NCBI GenBank assembly: GCA_018780265.1 | Contig: JADMJV010000072.1 | Coordinates: 1-43,243 of the forward strand | Direction: 5' to 3' | Source: a bacterium | GTDB lineage: Bacteria > Vulcanimicrobiota > Xenobia > Xenobiales > JADMJV01 | Length of the DNA stretch: 43,243 nucleotides | Shown: positions 35,754 to 43,243 of the stretch, piece by piece | Layout: every line of letters begins with the position of its first letter | Numbering within the stretch: the first letter of the stretch is position 1 | Notes under the pieces: model-generated | Told to the model about the DNA's origin: nothing | Databases searched by the model: none | The model's input: only the letters and a program-made list of their open reading frames with translations | Position numbers and translations under genes: made by a program

Positions 35754-36146
35754 ATGTCTTATTCCGATCGCAACATCACATGCTCCGACTGCAATCAGTC
35801 GTTTGTGTTTACTTCAGGTGAGCAAGAGTTTTACGCAACCAAGGGCTTCGCCAATCAACCGACGCGCTGTCCGGCCTGTCGGGCTGCTCGCAAATCCGCT
35901 ACCGGTGGCGGTGGTGGTGGTGGCTTCTCTGGAGGCGGTGGCTATGGTGGTGGCGGCGGTGACCGTGGCCGTCGCGAAATGCACCCCGCTGTGTGTGCCG
36001 GCTGCGGCCAGGATACTCAGGTTCCCTTTGTGCCGAGTGGTGCCAGACCCGTATACTGCCGTGATTGCTTCGCCAAGCAGTCGGGTGGAGGCGGCGGTGG
36101 ACGCTCCGGCGGCGGCGGTGGTGGCCGGGGCCGCGACCGCTACTAA
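35754..36146 (+). CDS. Gly-rich double zinc-ribbon protein
   Basis: 130 residues. Two treble-clef or zinc-knuckle units, CxxC at 10/13 with 39/42 and CxxC at 81/84 with 102/105, are separated by a Gly-rich linker and followed by a Gly/Arg tail (GGRGRDRY). The first unit (ITCSDCNQSFVFTSGEQEFY) is the zinc-ribbon domain found in many small bacterial proteins. Arg/Gly-rich tails often bind RNA, so RNA binding is a reasonable but unproven role. AAGGAGG lies 8-9 nt before the ATG. The leader is AT-rich and about 85 nt if TAGACA-17-AATACT is the promoter. A strong hairpin follows. Confidence 0.85.
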   Translation: MSYSDRNITCSDCNQSFVFTSGEQEFYATKGFANQPTRCPACRAARKSATGGGGGGGFSGGGGYGGGGGDRGRREMHPAVCAGCGQDTQVPFVPSGARPVYCRDCFAKQSGGGGGGRSGGGGGGRGRDRY

Positions 36147-36156
36147 GGACTGATTG

Positions 36157-36183
36157 TGGTGTCCCGTCCAGGACGGGACACCA
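36157..36183 (+). terminator. Strong palindromic terminator after zinc-ribbon gene
   Basis: A perfect 27-bp palindrome: TGGTGTCCCGTCC (36157-36169), A, then its reverse complement (36171-36183), followed by GATTTGTTTATTG. It lies 10 nt after the stop codon and is T-rich downstream, as expected of an intrinsic terminator. Confidence 0.75.
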
Positions 36184-36190
36184 GATTTGT

Positions 36191-36649
36191 TTATTGTCCA
36201 GGGGTCAGAAGTTCCTGAGGCAAGATTCGTTGGTCCGGAGCGTGCGGCGCCAAAACCTGGGCTACATGGCCGATTACGGATACGCCCCCATGGTCGCTGG
36301 ATGTCCAGCGCTCATAGACGATGGGGAGTTGTTTTGAGAAATCCCGAATGGCTCTTCGGAAGACTTCTGCATCCGAGAGTTTAGCGTCTACGAGCTTTTG
36401 GGCCGCTTCCAGGTCTTCAAAGTCGGTGCCGAAATGAGCAAAGAAGGTGCGATCAAGGTCGGCAATATAGCGGTGCCCGCTCAAAAAGCCAACGACAAAG
36501 CGACGATATGGCCCTGGTTCGGGCCCCTCTCGAGTGGCTGGTTCGGCGAGGTCTCTGGTGGCCACTTTGGCCTGGTTGCGGAAGGGAATTGCGCCCTTGC
36601 CTTCGTACTTACCCGTCTTGCGGTTGATTTTTAGCGTAATTTGGTCCAT
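36191..36649 (-). CDS. Hypothetical protein
   Basis: 152 residues from ATG 36649. N-terminal ITLKINRKTGKYEGKG is a basic beta-hairpin; the middle has RRFVVGFLSGHRYIADLDRTFFAHF and a helical LEAAQKLVDAKLSDAEVFRRAI. No signal peptide or catalytic pattern seen. GGGAAGGG lies upstream of the ATG. The protein-like composition supports a real gene, but no family is recognised. Confidence 0.5.
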   Translation of the reverse strand: MDQITLKINRKTGKYEGKGAIPFRNQAKVATRDLAEPATREGPEPGPYRRFVVGFLSGHRYIADLDRTFFAHFGTDFEDLEAAQKLVDAKLSDAEVFRRAIRDFSKQLPIVYERWTSSDHGGVSVIGHVAQVLAPHAPDQRILPQELLTPGQ

Positions 36650-36769
36650 CTGTGCAGGCCCTTCCCTTCTCTCCGCTTAGTCCCTGTTTGTTTGGTTGCA
36701 CCCTGGTCATGAAGTTCTGGGGAGTTTGGGCTTGGCTTTGCGTCTATGTTGGGATAAGCAGATATCTAT

Positions 36770-37414
36770 ATGGCTAACCTGCAAGATGAGCGCCAAAGAA
36801 TGGTGCGCCAACAGTTGCTTCTGCGCGGGATCTCGGAGCGAAGGATCCTTGAGGTGATGGGGCAGGTCCCCCGGGAGCGTTTTGTGCCCGCCAGAGTTCA
36901 GGAGTTGGCCTACGCGGATGCGCCTCTGACGATTGAAGAAGGCCAGACCATCTCGCAGCCTTATGTGGTCGCCTTGATGGCTCACAAGGCTGAAATCAAG
37001 CCCGGCGATCGCGTTTTGGAAATCGGAACGGGTTCGGGTTACGCGGCCGCCGTTTTGGCGCAGTTGGCGGCTCAGGTTTTTACGGTTGAGAGGGTTCCCA
37101 GCCTCTTGGATTCGGCCCAACGGAGGTTTCAGGAACTTGGCTACAACAACATCATCACTCGGCTCGGTGACGGGAGTCAAGGATGGGCTGAAGAGGCCCC
37201 CTTTGACGCCATCATCGTTTCCGCGGCCGCCGCTCAAATTCCCCAGCCTCTCTGCGACCAACTGACCGATTGGGGCCGCTTGGTGATTCCGGTGGGCCCG
37301 TTGGACGCGGAGCAGAGGTTGCTGAAGATTGTGCGCAGGGGGACTGACTTTCGCCAGCAAAATCTGGGGGCTGTGCAGTTTGTTCCGCTGGTCTGTGGAC
37401 CACGCTGCCCGTGA
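36770..37414 (+). CDS. pcm: Protein-L-isoaspartate O-methyltransferase
   Basis: Uses S-adenosylmethionine to repair isoaspartyl residues in aged proteins. 214 residues: a leading helix RQQLLLRGISERRILEVMGQVPRERFVP, the substrate loop EGQTISQPYVVALM, the SAM motif VLEIGTGSGYAAAVLA (about residues 81-96), and FDAIIVSAAAAQIPQPL. All family blocks are in order. There is no Shine-Dalgarno before ATG 36770. The stop overlaps the GTG of the next gene by 4 nt (GTGA). Confidence 0.96.
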   Translation: MANLQDERQRMVRQQLLLRGISERRILEVMGQVPRERFVPARVQELAYADAPLTIEEGQTISQPYVVALMAHKAEIKPGDRVLEIGTGSGYAAAVLAQLAAQVFTVERVPSLLDSAQRRFQELGYNNIITRLGDGSQGWAEEAPFDAIIVSAAAAQIPQPLCDQLTDWGRLVIPVGPLDAEQRLLKIVRRGTDFRQQNLGAVQFVPLVCGPRCP

Positions 37415-38091
37415 AAAACTGGTCGCTGAGGAGAAAGATGTTGTGGACGATTTTTGGGCTATTTTTCGCGATAGTCGGGGCCACGCTTGCAGCTAACGCC
37501 TGGGTTATTTATCAAGCTCGTCCACTCATTCGTGGAAGTGGCCAGGTAGAGCAGGCTCAGACCGCTATTGTGCTGGGGGCCTACGTTTACGGGAAGAAGG
37601 GAATTCTCAGCCCGGTGCTTCAGGACCGAGTCGATGCGGCTATCGCCCTGTATCAAGCGGGCAGAGTCAAGTCGCTGCTGATGAGCGGTGACCATGGCCA
37701 GGTCGACTACGACGAGGTCAACGCCATGCGAGCCTACGCTCAGGCCAAAGGGGTGCCCAACCAGCGAATCTTTCTAGACCACGCCGGTTTCAATACCTAT
37801 GAGACCATGGTGCGGGCCCGCAAAGTCTTTCTGGTCGAGAGCGCGGTGGTGGTGACCAATCGCTTTCACCTGGACCGAGCGGTTTTTCTGGCCATCAGCC
37901 AGGGCATTCGGGCCGAGGGCGTGGTGGCCGATCAGCGTCGCTATGCTGACGCCGAGCACTACGAACAGCGGGAATTTTTGGCCCGTTGTAAGGCCTTTTT
38001 GTATGTTTATTTGCTGCGCCCCAGACCGACCTTTTTAGGTCCGGTGATCCCCATTACCGGTGATGCCGGCCCCAGTCACGACCAGCCCTGA
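37411..38091 (+). CDS. SanA/YdcF-like DUF218 membrane protein
   Basis: 226 residues. One N-terminal membrane anchor (MLWTIFGLFFAIVGATLAANAWVIY) is followed by the DUF218 domain: QTAIVLGAYVY, DRVDAAIALYQAGRVKSLLMSG, MRAYAQAKGVP, FLDHAGFNTYETMVRAR and VVVTNRFHLDRAVFLA. SanA homologues affect envelope permeability (vancomycin exclusion in E. coli). The start is GTG 37411, overlapping the pcm stop. Confidence 0.9.
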   Translation: MKNWSLRRKMLWTIFGLFFAIVGATLAANAWVIYQARPLIRGSGQVEQAQTAIVLGAYVYGKKGILSPVLQDRVDAAIALYQAGRVKSLLMSGDHGQVDYDEVNAMRAYAQAKGVPNQRIFLDHAGFNTYETMVRARKVFLVESAVVVTNRFHLDRAVFLAISQGIRAEGVVADQRRYADAEHYEQREFLARCKAFLYVYLLRPRPTFLGPVIPITGDAGPSHDQP

Positions 38092-38104
38092 TACGCCTGA
38101 GGCC

Positions 38105-38710
38105 TCAAAAAATCCCTGAAAGCAGGAAGCAGAGGATGGCCGTCACCAGTCCGGCGTAGACGTCCATGGTCCAGTGGGCGCGCAGAGCCAACACCGTGAT
38201 GATTTCGTAGCACCCCAGCAGCACCACGGCGGCGGTCAGCCAGGGAATGCCAAGACTGGCCACCGTCAGTGACCCGTACACCGCCAGAGCGGTGTGCCCG
38301 GAAAAAAAGAGGTCGTTGGTGACTCCGTAGGTGACAAGCAGCGAAGGAAAGCCTGGATAACGCCAGATCATGCCTGGTGGTGCGGGCAGCGCCGTGAGAT
38401 ATTGTGCCGACTGACGCAGCAACAGAAGGGCGATGAGGCCGATGATGGGGCGAAAGCTCTCCCCAAAAATGCCCAGATAGAGCACCGAAAGGCCCAGCAC
38501 GTCAATTCCCAGCGAACTGGTGATCAGCAGAGCGCTGACGGCCCGCGGGCTGCGATCCAGGTAGGCGTGGATGGGCGCCATCCAGATGTGGATCTTGTCG
38601 CCAATTTCACCCTCGGGGAGGCCGCGTTTGCCCAGAATGCTTTGAGTCAGGTGCCAAATGCCGACCAGAACAACCACGGCCAGCAGGCGCAAGGCGATCG
38701 TGAGTGTCAA
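38105..38710 (-). CDS. PAP2-like membrane phosphatase or transferase
   Basis: 201 residues, last gene of a three-gene operon. Several membrane segments carry the motif pair NDLFFSGHTALAVYG and LRAHWTMDVYAGLVTA, the SGHT and HxxxD motifs of PAP2 and sphingomyelin-synthase-like (PAP2_C) enzymes acting on lipid phosphate heads. The start is TTG 38710, overlapping the preceding stop (TTGA) with TGGAG 5 nt before it. Substrate unknown; membrane-lipid modification likely. Confidence 0.82.
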   Translation of the reverse strand: MTLTIALRLLAVVVLVGIWHLTQSILGKRGLPEGEIGDKIHIWMAPIHAYLDRSPRAVSALLITSSLGIDVLGLSVLYLGIFGESFRPIIGLIALLLLRQSAQYLTALPAPPGMIWRYPGFPSLLVTYGVTNDLFFSGHTALAVYGSLTVASLGIPWLTAAVVLLGCYEIITVLALRAHWTMDVYAGLVTAILCFLLSGIF

Positions 38711-39405
38711 TGGAGCTCCACTTTGGTGGCCGGGATCCCTCCCCAGGTTTCGCCGGCCGGGATTTCGGTTTTGGGCAATACAAAGGATCCGGCCAGGATT
38801 TTGGCTTTCTCCCCGATGGTGACACCGCCCATTACGATGGCTCGCAAGCCGATGGTGGCTCCGGCTCCGATTTTGACAGGAGCGATGACCAGATAGCCTC
38901 CCTGGGCGTAGTGGGCCAGCAGGCTGCACGATCCGCCCAAGGTGACCTTGTCGCCGAGTTCAATCAGAGACGGGTCGGCAATGGCGGTGGTGTTGATGGT
39001 CACGTTATGACCGATTTTCATACCCATGAGACGGTAGTAGAGATTGATGTAGGGCGTGGCCGAGATGAAGTCCAAAAAGGACAGTCGGGGCAACAGCGTC
39101 ATGGTGGCATGCACGTACCATCGCAATGCGCCGGGGGAGATCTGCTTGCCCCGCCAGGGCACCAGGCGGCCACCCAACAGCAAATTAAAGAGCGGGGCGA
39201 TAAGAATCAGCGAAAAACCATAGACCATATAGGAAAGGGCCATGGCGATACCGGTGCCGGCATAGTGCCAGCCGGTGGGCCAACAGGCCATGAAACCTTG
39301 CATCGAGTGGTAGGCCGACATCGCCGGAGCCAGAGCCAGACCGGCCACCAGGGCCGCCAGCAGCAAGAAGGGCAGTACGCCCACCGCCTGTAGAACAGTC
39401 ATCAT
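38707..39405 (-). CDS. Left-handed beta-helix acyltransferase-like membrane protein
   Basis: 232 residues. The N-terminal half has two or three membrane segments (FLLLAALVAGLALAPAMSAY, MALSYMVYGFSLILIAPLF). The C-terminal half is a hexapeptide left-handed beta-helix (VTINTTAIADPSLIELGD, VKIGAGATIGLRAIVMGGVTIGEKAKI, and the ending PAGETWGGIPATKVE). It resembles the C-terminal region of PosA-type NRPS-associated proteins. Likely transfers an acetyl or acyl group to an envelope component. ATG 39405; no strong Shine-Dalgarno. Confidence 0.85.
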   Translation of the reverse strand: MMTVLQAVGVLPFLLLAALVAGLALAPAMSAYHSMQGFMACWPTGWHYAGTGIAMALSYMVYGFSLILIAPLFNLLLGGRLVPWRGKQISPGALRWYVHATMTLLPRLSFLDFISATPYINLYYRLMGMKIGHNVTINTTAIADPSLIELGDKVTLGGSCSLLAHYAQGGYLVIAPVKIGAGATIGLRAIVMGGVTIGEKAKILAGSFVLPKTEIPAGETWGGIPATKVELH

Positions 39406-39450
39406 AGCCGGCGACAGTTCTCGCTTGGCTCATGGGCACCTCTTTGGACC

Positions 39451-40905
39451 CTACGGTGCCGCGCGGAAGTCGATGAAGCCTGATCCGACATTGACCGCAG
39501 CCAGTTTCACACGCAGCCTCTGCCCCAGCTTGGCCGAGCCAATCAGCTTGCCCTCGATGGGCATGGTCAGCAACCTGACCCAACTGGTGGTTCGGTTTTG
39601 TCCGGACACGACCGCCTCAAAGGTTTCGCCCAGCCGTTGCGACAGCATCAAAGCGGCCGCCGACTTTTGCGATTGGCGCTCCACTTTCTGGGCCTGGCCT
39701 TCCTGTTGAGTGCAATGCCGGGCCAGCTTCTCCAACTCTTCCTCCGGATAGGGACAGGCTTGCTGGCGGAGGGCGGCCTTGAGCAGGCGCTGGGTGATCA
39801 GATCGGGATAGCGACGATTGGGGGCCGTGGCGTGACTGTAGTCGCGAACGGCCAGTCCAAAATGGCCGATGGGCGGCTGGCCGGGCAGCTCCACCACGTA
39901 TTCGCCCCGACCCAGTAATTTGAGGATGCTGAGCGACAAATCAGGAAAATGGAGGGCATCCTGGTGGCGCTGACTGTCCAGAAATCGGGCCAACCCGCCT
40001 GAGTCGGGCGCGGGTGGCAGGTCCCAGCCCTTGTCGGCGGCCAGGGCCACGATCTCGTCCCAAAACTTGGGCTGGCGCACCACCCGTTGCAGGCTGGGAT
40101 AGCCTTGCGAGTTAAGGAAGCGAGAGGCGCACCCATTGCTGGCCACCATGAGATTCTCGATCAGTTCGGTGGCGTGATTTCTCAATTGGGGGAGGATCCG
40201 AACGACCCTGTCCTGGTCTATTTGAGCTCGGGCCTCCAAGGATTCTAACTCTAACGAGCCCAATCGGCGGCGCCGCTCCTTGAGAATTTGGGCCACCTGG
40301 TCCTGCAATTGCAGGCTGGCGATCATTTCCTCCTTCCCCTGCAGCCTGGCTGGCGGCGCTCCCTCACCTTCGAGCCACTGGCCCACCGACTCGTAGTTGA
40401 GTTTGAGGTGGTTGCGCACCAAACCCTGGAAAAAGCGGAAGTCAGCCACCTCCCCCGTGGAGGTGACCGTCAACTGGTTGACCATGGCCAGCCGGTCTTC
40501 GTCCTGGTTAAGCGAGGTCAGGCCTTCCGAAAGCCGGGGGTGAATCATGGGATAGTTTTTCTCTGCGGTGTAGACGGTGGTGGTGTTGCGCCTGGCCTGT
40601 TCGTCGATGGGACAATTCAACGGAACCAGCACGTCTACGTCAGCGATGGCTACATAGACCGTGAAGTTGCCGTTGGGGGCCGGCTGAGCCACAGTGATTT
40701 GGTCCAGATCTTTAGAACTGACCTCTTCACCCTCGCCGTTGTCTATGGAGCACCAGGGCAGATGGCGCAAATCCACGGCTTGCTCGGGTATAGGGGGAAG
40801 CCTGGCTCGCTCGGCTTGTTGTCGGGCCAGAGCCGAGTAGCTTGGGTCGAGTCCTCGGTCGAGCATGGCCAGGTCGGCGAGTTGCTTCAGGTCAAACTTT
40901 TTCAT
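39451..40905 (-). CDS. RNB-domain exoribonuclease (RNase II/R-like), minimal
   Basis: 484 residues: essentially one RNB catalytic domain with little room for cold-shock or S1 domains, though the tail (GKLIGSAKLGQRLRVKLAAV) is beta-rich. The active-site region reads SIDNGEGEEVSSKDLDQITVA: Asp55, Asp66 and Asp68 are kept, while the fourth acidic position is Gln69. AIADVDVLV and AVRDYSHATAPNRRYPDLITQRLL are family blocks. Degrades RNA 3' to 5'. ATG 40905 is chosen because the coding signal begins there; the frame is open further upstream. Confidence 0.9.
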   Translation of the reverse strand: MKKFDLKQLADLAMLDRGLDPSYSALARQQAERARLPPIPEQAVDLRHLPWCSIDNGEGEEVSSKDLDQITVAQPAPNGNFTVYVAIADVDVLVPLNCPIDEQARRNTTTVYTAEKNYPMIHPRLSEGLTSLNQDEDRLAMVNQLTVTSTGEVADFRFFQGLVRNHLKLNYESVGQWLEGEGAPPARLQGKEEMIASLQLQDQVAQILKERRRRLGSLELESLEARAQIDQDRVVRILPQLRNHATELIENLMVASNGCASRFLNSQGYPSLQRVVRQPKFWDEIVALAADKGWDLPPAPDSGGLARFLDSQRHQDALHFPDLSLSILKLLGRGEYVVELPGQPPIGHFGLAVRDYSHATAPNRRYPDLITQRLLKAALRQQACPYPEEELEKLARHCTQQEGQAQKVERQSQKSAAALMLSQRLGETFEAVVSGQNRTTSWVRLLTMPIEGKLIGSAKLGQRLRVKLAAVNVGSGFIDFRAAP

Positions 40906-40980
40906 AGGGTCGGCCTTTGGCGCTTGCGGCGATAGACCTACATTAAAGGATCGGTCGGTTTGCAAGCCAAATTGGCCCCC

Positions 40981-41424
40981 ATGAGCCAAGACCGCTGGTT
41001 TGTCACCATCAAAGAGTTCTTTGAGCAACTGATCGCCTTTGACCGCCACCTCGGTATTGAGGTGGTTGAGATCAAGCGGGGTTGGTCTCGTATGCGCCTG
41101 CCCTACCGGCCCGAGTTTCTGGGCGATCCCTTTCGGCCCGCCCTGCACGGCGGGGTCATCTCCACCATGGTGGATGTGGCTGCGGGGGCGGCCGCGCTGA
41201 GCACGCTGCCCTCGGGCAGCAAATGCAGCACGGTAGACATGCGGGTGGATTACCTGTTGCCCGGCCTCCCCTGCGACCTTTGGGCCGAAGGCACGGTGCT
41301 GCGAACGGGCGCTTCGGTGGCCGTGATCAATGTGGAGATCACTCAGCGGCCCGAACAAGAGTCATTGCGCATCGCGACCGGAAGGGCTGTCTACAGTTTA
41401 AAGTCGGCCGGGCGATCCAAGTAA
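40981..41424 (+). CDS. PaaI-type hotdog thioesterase
   Basis: 147 residues, hotdog fold. The central helix with LHGGVISTMVDVAAGAAALS matches PaaI/YdiI-type acyl-CoA thioesterases, as do CSTVDMRVDYLLPG and the closing strands ATGRAVYSLK. Hydrolyses an acyl- or aryl-acyl-CoA of unknown identity. The start is ATG 40981, 75 bp from the divergent RNB start; the TTG at 40960 is less likely. Confidence 0.9.
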   Translation: MSQDRWFVTIKEFFEQLIAFDRHLGIEVVEIKRGWSRMRLPYRPEFLGDPFRPALHGGVISTMVDVAAGAAALSTLPSGSKCSTVDMRVDYLLPGLPCDLWAEGTVLRTGASVAVINVEITQRPEQESLRIATGRAVYSLKSAGRSK

Positions 41425-41494
41425 GGATCTGGGCAACAATAACTTCCCGGTTTGTAGACTCAAAGAACGCGGAGACGATGCTCAAGCACTCTGT

Positions 41495-41581
41495 AAACGC
41501 AGAGCTCGCTGAGGTTGCGCAGAGGACTCGGCGGGATCAGCTCTCGGAACTCTCTGCGATTCCTCAGCGACCTCTGCGTTT
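41495..41581. repeat. Extragenic inverted repeat (CGCAGAG type)
   Basis: Two 20-bp arms (41495-41514 and 41562-41581) match as inverted copies at 19 of 20 positions; the right arm reads CCTCAGCGACCTCTGCG. Shorter fragments of the same words (TCTCTGCG, CAGAGGACT) lie between them. This resembles widespread CTCTGCG-type extragenic repeats of environmental bacteria. It fills the gap between the thioesterase and the PEP-CTERM-like gene. Confidence 0.75.
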
Positions 41582-41648
41582 CATTGATTAGTGCGAGTCT
41601 TGCTTGTACAGGGGGCCCTGAAATCGGGAACTTATTGATTGCCGGATC

Positions 41649-42302
41649 CTAAGCGGCGACCATCGACCCTCTGCGCCGTCGCTCCGCAACCCCTAAAATG
41701 AGGAGAAGGCTGGCCAGGGCCACACCGCCGGATCGAGGGTCGAGTTCCGGCGCTCCGGCCGCGGCCGCCAGAATGTTAAAGTTCGGGCCGAAACGGCCAA
41801 GAGATCCAGTAACACTCGTAGGATCATTCAATGCCCCGCCGCCATTGAAAAATCGGGATCCTCCGTAGGTGATCGACGGGTCGAGCGCAAGACCCACCGG
41901 AGTTATTACGATTTGTTCCCCTCCGATCGGATAGTAAGCTCCAATTCGAAACGTCTGACCAGAGGGGAGTAAGGTAGGGGCGACGGCCACGTAGCGGAAC
42001 TGATTGATCAGCGGAGCGGCCACCCCCGTCGGCACGGTCCCAGAGATGAGTAAAGCGCCGGCGGCGTTGAAGATGCCAACCTCGTGGACCGACAGCAAAC
42101 CATCCTGGTCGCCATCGAAGAATCCCAAATCTGTGACCGTCACCGCTGAGTTGGTGGTGAACTGCCACCCCTGGGTAAAATTAGCAACAATAGTAGTAAC
42201 CGAATTTAAATTTGTGAAGGTCACGACCGGCACCGCGCTTGCGATGGACGTGAGCATCAGCCCCAGGAACATATACACGGCCAAGCCCTTGAGTTTGCAC
42301 AT
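41649..42302 (-). CDS. Secreted PEP-CTERM-like surface protein
   Basis: 217 residues from ATG 42302. A signal peptide (KLKGLAVYMFLGLMLTSIASA) is followed by a beta-sandwich with FTQGWQFTTNSAVTVTDLGFFDGDQDGLL and EVGIFNAAGALLISGTV. The C-terminus is a sorting tail: PELDPRSGG, a hydrophobic helix (VALASLLLILGVA) and ERRRRG. It fits exosortase-type sorting signals, with PELDP in place of PEP. No exosortase gene is in the window. The start is uncertain because the frame is open upstream for 204 nt and passes through a ten-G tract. Confidence 0.8.
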   Translation of the reverse strand: MCKLKGLAVYMFLGLMLTSIASAVPVVTFTNLNSVTTIVANFTQGWQFTTNSAVTVTDLGFFDGDQDGLLSVHEVGIFNAAGALLISGTVPTGVAAPLINQFRYVAVAPTLLPSGQTFRIGAYYPIGGEQIVITPVGLALDPSITYGGSRFFNGGGALNDPTSVTGSLGRFGPNFNILAAAAGAPELDPRSGGVALASLLLILGVAERRRRGSMVAA

Positions 42303-42318
42303 GCCGGGGCACTTCACT

Positions 42319-42328
42319 CCCCCCCCCC
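42319..42328 (-). repeat. Ten-base homopolymer G tract
   Basis: Ten consecutive C on the plus strand (G on the coding strand) directly before AGTGAAGTG, 16 nt ahead of the surface-protein ATG. Such tracts slip during replication and are also a common sequencing error site. Confidence 0.85.
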
Positions 42329-42739
42329 GCGACCCCTCCAGTAGATTTCTTTCATTTTGACGAAGTTGATGGCCTTTCCGTCGTCGGATCATTGCTCTGT
42401 CGCTGCCTCCCTTGGTGGGCGTCAGGTGTCGACTCCCTGGCAGGTCTCGCGCATAAAAGCCTGGAGCGAACTCCGCCCGGGAGGGATGCGCGGGAATAAG
42501 CATCATTATCCGGCCATGAAGCCGGTAAGTAATTTAAGCCCCCCCTCCGTTGTGAGCGTTTTGGTCACTCAGGCGCTAAGATCCTTCGCTGATGGGCGAG
42601 CAAGGGCAGATTTTCGGCTGAAGTGAGTGCTGGTTAAGAAATTGGGCTATCAATGGAGTCTGGGGCCAATGGCAAAGCCAGGCACGAGCCTGATCAAGAT
42701 CGTCGGGATTCTCGTCGCCGACGTTCCAATCACCCACCT
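42329..42739. other. Non-coding leader region
   Basis: About 410 bp upstream of the surface-protein gene without a convincing gene. On the minus strand a small hairpin (CCGGC/GCCGG, loop TTCATG) lies near 42510-42530. I looked for a cyclic-di-GMP riboswitch because of GCAAAGCC near 42670, but the rest of the motif is missing. Confidence 0.4.
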
Positions 42740-43090
42740 TCAAGTCGCCCACTTTTCAGTCGCCTTAGGGTTGGGGAGGTAGCCAGAGGATGTGGGTAGG
42801 CAGGCACTGTAAAGCCTTTTCACCAGGCCAGGGTGGAGCCAGCGAATATCCGGGTGTTCCAACAGGCTCGGTGGCCAGCGGTCCAGCGTCGAGGCAACGA
42901 TGGGTACGCCGGGATTCTGCTTATTAGGGTAGGCCCTCCGGGCACGCTTCGCGGCTTCGGCCTTGATTTCGTGGGCTGCGCTACCAGGGAATATGTCTTT
43001 TGACAGTCTTTCCCAACCTCGTCCAACTGCCTCGACTGCACAATATTGACCCATCGTGTTTAGGGCATTTCCCTTGGCCAAAGGACTCAC
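42740..43090 (-). CDS. Hypothetical protein, coupled to upstream frame
   Basis: 116 residues from GTG 43090, which overlaps the TGA of an upstream frame (GTGA, 4-nt overlap). The sequence is mixed helix and loop (YCAVEAVGRGWERLSKDIF, AAHEIKAEAAKRARRAYP, LEHPDIRWLHPGLVKRLYS), basic overall, with no family recognised. The 4-nt coupling is the main support for a real gene. Confidence 0.35.
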   Translation of the reverse strand: MSPLAKGNALNTMGQYCAVEAVGRGWERLSKDIFPGSAAHEIKAEAAKRARRAYPNKQNPGVPIVASTLDRWPPSLLEHPDIRWLHPGLVKRLYSACLPTSSGYLPNPKATEKWAT

Positions 43091-43219
43091 AGAGCAGCCA
43101 ACCGCTGGAGTTCCATCAAACCTATCTTCTTCTCGCTGGTGGGAATCCGGCAGTGGCCGGAGCTCCTCACTGGAGGCCCGTCAAGCAACGTGAGCTTTCG
43201 GCAAGCGTGTTTGAAATGA
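43087..43219 (-). CDS. Possible 5'-truncated or broken ORF at right edge
   Basis: The frame ending at TGA 43087-43089 reads GRHFKHACRKLTLLDGPPVR, then SSGHCRIPTSEKKIGLMELQ and RLAAL. It is closed upstream by a TGA near 43234 without a clear start codon, so the true start may be TTG or lie beyond a frameshift. It overlaps the next gene by 4 nt. No family recognised. Confidence 0.25.
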
Positions 43220-43243
43220 CGCCCACGGATGTGTCATCCTCGC

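Noticed and set aside
42660..42700. Cyclic-di-GMP (GEMM) riboswitch suggested by GCAAAGCC
   Set aside because: Only the short GCAAAGCC string matches; the paired stems and the tetraloop receptor are missing.

Overview
The window is a GC-rich (roughly 60%), densely coded bacterial chromosome segment of about 50 genes on both strands, with no rRNA, tRNA or CRISPR array that I can see. Lipoproteins with lipoboxes, a PEP-CTERM-like sorting tail and signal peptides point to a diderm-like free-living bacterium. Fused glyQS, fused E1 alpha-beta, FloA, a XisH/XisI pair and a KaiC-like ATPase beside an ATP-dependent ligase make an uncultured Terrabacteria-side lineage (Eremiobacterota-like, for example) possible. 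I cannot assign the phylum from sequence alone.

Layout. 0-10 kb: gmk (cut by the left edge) diverges from a fused glycyl-tRNA synthetase, then an MFS exporter and a convergent exported protein with two PsbP/DcrB-like repeats. A tight three-gene operon follows (KaiC/RecA-like ATPase, ATP-dependent DNA ligase, PHP-type lipoprotein), with 1-nt overlaps between genes. 10-19 kb: mostly minus-strand genes: a papain-like cysteine protein, ispH, a winged-helix regulator with a membrane partner, several exported or unknown proteins, and a subtilisin. A 17-bp palindromic element overlaps a -10-like hexamer upstream of both ispH and the regulator operon. 19-23 kb: an accessory island of small two-gene systems: hicAB (hicA carries an in-frame TAG), mazEF, xisHI and vapBC. 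A 52-bp fragment spanning the hicA end and the hicB start recurs in front of the vapBC antitoxin.

22.9-33.2 kb is central metabolism: glyoxylate shunt (aceB, aceA), floA, a short-chain fatty-acid transporter (atoE), a membrane-anchored MutS homologue coupled to a fused branched-chain 2-oxoacid dehydrogenase E1, and a DUF2277 protein. AtoE, the E1 enzyme and the glyoxylate shunt together suggest growth on short-chain and branched-chain acids through acetyl-CoA. 33.2-43.2 kb holds a decayed CHAT protease, an unknown hydrophobic protein, a choline-kinase-like protein, a Gly-rich zinc-ribbon protein, pcm with a SanA-like protein, and an RNB exonuclease / left-handed beta-helix acyltransferase / PAP2-like operon. 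It ends with a thioesterase, an extragenic inverted repeat, a PEP-CTERM-like surface protein behind a ten-G tract, and uncharacterised genes at the right edge.

The most unusual features are the ATPase-ligase-PHP operon, the eroding toxin-antitoxin island with its shared 52-bp seam, and the paired operator-like elements.
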